Assembly (NCBI RefSeq): GCF_009828115.1 | Contig: NZ_WTYL01000002.1 | Span: 372,001 to 436,000, forward strand | DNA from: Allopontixanthobacter sediminis | GTDB lineage: Bacteria > Pseudomonadota > Alphaproteobacteria > Sphingomonadales > Sphingomonadaceae | Direction of reading: 5' to 3' | Length of the DNA stretch: 64,000 bases | Shown here: positions 62,533 through 64,000 of the stretch, in pieces | Layout of the letters: every line of letters starts with the position of its first letter | How positions within the stretch are numbered: position 1 is the stretch's first letter | The notes under the pieces: generated by a model | Told to the model about the DNA's origin: nothing | The model's input: only the letters and a program-made list of their open reading frames with translations | The model's database searches: none | Translations under genes and position numbers: made by a program

Positions 62533-64000
62533 CCGACACGCCAAGCAAGAAAGATTACCGGGACACCGTCTTCCTGCCGAAGACCGATTTCCCGATGAAA
62601 GCCGGCCTTCCGCAGAAGGAACCGGCGATTCTGGCGCGCTGGCAGGCGGCGGATCAATATGCGCAATTGCGCGAGGCGCGTGCGGGGCGCGAGAAATTCA
62701 TCCTCCATGACGGCCCGCCCTATGCCAATGGCGACATGCATATCGGCCATGCTCTGAACCATGTGCTGAAGGACACGGTCGTCCGCACGCAGACGCTGCT
62801 GGGCAAGGATGCGCCCTATGTGCCGGGCTGGGATTGCCACGGCCTGCCGATCGAATGGAAGGTGGAGGAACTCTACCGCAAGAAGAAGCTCGACAAGAAG
62901 GAAGTCCCGGCGAAGGAATTCCGCGCCGAGTGCCGCGCCTATGCGCAGGGCTGGGTCGATGTGCAGCGCGAACAGCTGAAACGCCTCGGCATCGGCGGGC
63001 GGTGGGACAAGCCCTACCTGACCATGCGCCCCGAGGCCGAAGGCGCAATCGTGGCTGAGCTGATGAAATTCGCCGAGAGCGGCCAGCTTTACCGCGGTTC
63101 GAAGCCGGTGATGTGGTCCCCGGTGGAGGAAACCGCACTCGCCGAAGCCGAGGTCGAATATGAGGATCTGACCGACAGCCCGCAGATCGACGTGGCGTTC
63201 GAGATTGTCGAGTCTCCGATTGCGGAACTGGTCGGCGCCTATGCGGTGATCTGGACGACGACGCCGTGGACGATCCCGGTGAACCAGGCTTTGGCGTATG
63301 GGCCAGATGTTGAGTATCGATTGATCGAACTTTGGGCATCCAGCGACTCCAACAAGCCCATGGAGTATGTCGAGGATTCTGCATTGGAGTTCTTGGGGAA
63401 TCGTCCCGGAACAGCGCTAAAGTTTTTGGTTGCAGACGGCCTCCACAATGATTTCGCACAGCGAGTGAATAATTGTGTGTTGAAGCGATATCCCGATATC
63501 GGGCTACGCATTAGTTCAACTTTCCCGTTGGACGACCGGACATTCAAAGGCTCGGACCTCGCCGGAACCCTTGTCCGCCACCCGATGCACCGTCTCGGCG
63601 GGTTCTACGCCAAGCCGCGCCCGATGCTGGCGGGTGACTTCGTCACTACCGAAAGCGGCACTGGCATTGTCCATATGTCGCCCGACCACGGCGAGGATGA
63701 TTTCGAGCTGTGCAAGGCGAACGGCATCGAGCCGGTCTTCGCGGTAGAGCGCGACGGGCGCTACCGTGACGACTGGCTGTGGCTCGGCGGAGCGGACGAG
63801 CGGCGGCGCAGTGTCATCAATAAACCCTTCAACGCCCCAGACGGACCCATCTGTTCCGATCTGCGCGAAGTTGGCGCGCTGCTTTCCGCCACCGCCGATT
63901 ACCGCCACAGCTACCCGCACTCCTGGCGAAGCAAGGCCAAACTAATCTACCGCTGCACGCCGCAATGGTTCATCGGGATGGATCAGGATCTGGTCCAGTT
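62529..64000 (+). CDS. ileS: Isoleucyl-tRNA synthetase, N-terminal part (3' end outside window)
   Basis: Charges tRNA-Ile. The frame is open from ATG 62529 to the window edge (about 490 codons). PPYANGDMHIGHALNHVLKD holds the HIGH motif, WDCHGLPIEWKVE the active-site block, VIWTTTPWTIPVNQALAYG the start of the CP1 editing domain, and SGTGIVHMSPDHGEDDF the editing site; KMSKS would lie beyond the window. Codons about 63288-63548 (CP1 domain) are AT-richer at third positions, use rare Leu/Arg codons, and encode a diverged, longer segment; the frame stays open, so this looks like a mosaic rather than a disruption. Confidence 0.94.
   Translation, partial: MTDTPSKKDYRDTVFLPKTDFPMKAGLPQKEPAILARWQAADQYAQLREARAGREKFILHDGPPYANGDMHIGHALNHVLKDTVVRTQTLLGKDAPYVPGWDCHGLPIEWKVEELYRKKKLDKKEVPAKEFRAECRAYAQGWVDVQREQLKRLGIGGRWDKPYLTMRPEAEGAIVAELMKFAESGQLYRGSKPVMWSPVEETALAEAEVEYEDLTDSPQIDVAFEIVESPIAELVGAYAVIWTTTPWTIPVNQALAYGPDVEYRLIELWASSDSNKPMEYVEDSALEFLGNRPGTALKFLVADGLHNDFAQRVNNCVLKRYPDIGLRISSTFPLDDRTFKGSDLAGTLVRHPMHRLGGFYAKPRPMLAGDFVTTESGTGIVHMSPDHGEDDFELCKANGIEPVFAVERDGRYRDDWLWLGGADERRRSVINKPFNAPDGPICSDLREVGALLSATADYRHSYPHSWRSKAKLIYRCTPQWFIGMDQDLVQ

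Overview
The window looks like chromosome of a high-GC alphaproteobacterium of the order Sphingomonadales, most likely the Erythrobacter/Altererythrobacter group. This is inferred from gene content and protein flavour (a LuxR-type HTH fused to DUF4019, the cytochrome bc1 operon petABC, sphingan-like exopolysaccharide assembly genes); no 16S rRNA is present. No CRISPR array, intact insertion sequence, prophage or replication origin was seen.

Layout. 1-4.9 kb holds housekeeping and small accessory genes: the end of phaB, a membrane-anchored LuxR/DUF4019 protein, a ribbon-helix-helix protein, a DUF305 protein, a small membrane protein, murA and galU. 4.9-41.2 kb is one large surface-polysaccharide region of more than 25 genes. 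41.5 kb carries tRNA-Gly(TCC). 41.7-64 kb is housekeeping: an OmpA lipoprotein plus CPA antiporter, apt, petABC, pgeF-pepN, a transporter/threonine aldolase pair, bacterial PH-domain proteins, a sodium:solute symporter, tRNA-Thr(GGT), a 55-residue protein, gpmA, purEK, folA, ribF and the 5' part of ileS.

The polysaccharide region reads as a Wzx/Wzy-type export system with unusual decoration. The minus-strand operon at 5.3-11.7 kb encodes CDP-glucose synthesis (RfbF), 4,6-dehydration (RfbG), a PLP-dependent 3-dehydrase, a C-methyltransferase, a reductase/epimerase-like SDR and a GtrB-like glycosyltransferase, which together suggest a branched CDP-3,6-dideoxyhexose. At 13.7-16.5 kb a glycosyltransferase, an ATP-grasp ligase and a HAD phosphatase are coupled. 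At 16.5-28 kb lie the initiating phosphoglycosyltransferase, a Wzc-like tyrosine autokinase, Wzx, Wzy, an outer-membrane barrel and a Wza-like lipoprotein, with a pectate-lyase-like lipoprotein and two glycosyltransferases. At 28-35.5 kb a sulfotransferase, an aminotransferase and a CapD/WbpM-type 4,6-dehydratase face a glycosyltransferase / N-formyltransferase / PIG-L deacetylase operon. At 35.9-41.2 kb are a LuxR regulator with a degenerate receiver domain, a second lyase-like lipoprotein, a second sulfotransferase and a pyruvyl transferase. The inferred product is an acidic exopolysaccharide carrying deoxy, C-methyl, amino/N-formyl, sulfate and ketal-pyruvate groups, a combination I do not recognise as one described polymer.

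The best candidates for a second look are the CDP-sugar operon with two enzymes lacking canonical residues, the deacetylase/formyltransferase module, the two sulfotransferases, and a compositionally foreign stretch inside the editing domain of ileS. All calls were made by reading translations; no database search was run.
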